From an uncultured Lachnospiraceae bacterium (GTDB taxonomy: Bacteria; Bacillota; Clostridia; Lachnospirales; Lachnospiraceae), in contig CAJOPP010000210.1 of the NCBI GenBank assembly GCA_905236365.1, positions 1-13,204 of the forward strand: a stretch of DNA of 13,204 nucleotides, given 5' to 3'. This document shows, piece by piece, positions 13,191-13,204 of this stretch. Position 1 is the first letter of the stretch, and every line of letters begins with the position of its first letter. The notes beneath the pieces are model-generated. The model had not been told where the DNA came from. It did no database searches and saw only the letters and a program-made list of their open reading frames with translations. The position numbers and the translations under genes are program-made.

Positions 13191-13204
13191 ATGTACGCAA
13201 TTAT
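13191..13204 (+). CDS. rplU: 50S ribosomal protein L21 (3' truncated by window edge)
   Basis: Only the first four codons and two bases are present, reading MYAI then AT. This is the near-invariant L21 N-terminus (MYAII...). AGGAGG (13178-13183) is 7 bases upstream. The RNase G gene before it and the L21-type leader support the call despite the short stretch; rpmA would be expected downstream. Confidence 0.85.

Noticed and set aside
1..13204. CRISPR array, tRNA/rRNA gene, insertion sequence, prophage or toxin-antitoxin module
   Set aside because: No regularly spaced direct repeats, tRNA-like cloverleaf, transposase, integrase or paired small toxin-antitoxin ORFs were seen; the three dispersed repeats carry no gene.

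Overview
The window looks like a chromosomal segment of a low-to-moderate GC Firmicute, most probably a Clostridia member of the Lachnospiraceae type. The basis is the AT-rich codon use, strong AGGAGG-type ribosome binding sites, occasional TTG starts, and the gene set itself. That set includes FtsY, a medium-length threonine ammonia-lyase with ACT domain, the ACT/UPF0237 and PFL/UPF0210 pair, and the radical SAM, DUF2344, RNase G, L21 order. All genes point to the + strand. Nothing in the gene content (no transposase, integrase, phage or tRNA gene) marks this as an accessory island. It reads as ordinary core genome with interesting intergenic DNA.

Layout. Bases 2-994 hold the 3' part of ftsY (SRP receptor). 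Bases 1145-2362 hold ilvA-type threonine ammonia-lyase. Bases 2438-3550 hold an ASKHA ATPase that resembles the C-terminal part of the corrinoid-activating protein RACo but lacks an iron-sulfur domain. Bases 3630-5435 hold a cytoplasmic beta-lactamase-fold serine hydrolase with a long unrecognised C-terminal part. Bases 5655-6452 hold a YycJ/WalJ-like metallo-beta-lactamase-fold protein behind its own promoter. Bases 6534-8384 hold the UPF0237 ACT protein and the UPF0210 PFL-family protein, closed by a clear intrinsic terminator at 8400-8436. Bases 8546-8932 hold a small one-pass membrane protein of unknown function. Bases 9046-11608 hold a B12-binding-like radical SAM protein overlapping a DUF2344 protein. 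Bases 11839-13020 hold a short RNase E/G. The window ends at a promoter, a structured L21-type leader RNA and the first codons of rplU.

How the genes relate. The last block (radical SAM, DUF2344, RNase G, L21) is a recurring Firmicute neighbourhood tied to RNA and ribosome biology. The ACT and PFL proteins are a recurring pair of unknown function. The first half is a string of separately spaced housekeeping genes rather than one tight operon.

The most notable non-gene signal is a dispersed structured repeat. Copy A (1024-1099, + strand) and copy C (11727-11802, - strand) match at 64 of 74 positions over their ungapped core. Copy B (5591-5620, + strand) is a fragment matching C at 28 of 30. 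Substitutions in two small stems are compensatory or produce G-U pairs only when the element is read in the A/B orientation, which suggests selection on an RNA. Copy C is embedded in a further set of nested and mutually exclusive hairpins. A second notable signal is a possible 10-codon upstream ORF inside the rplU leader. It has an ideal ribosome binding site and ends in four consecutive in-frame stop codons.
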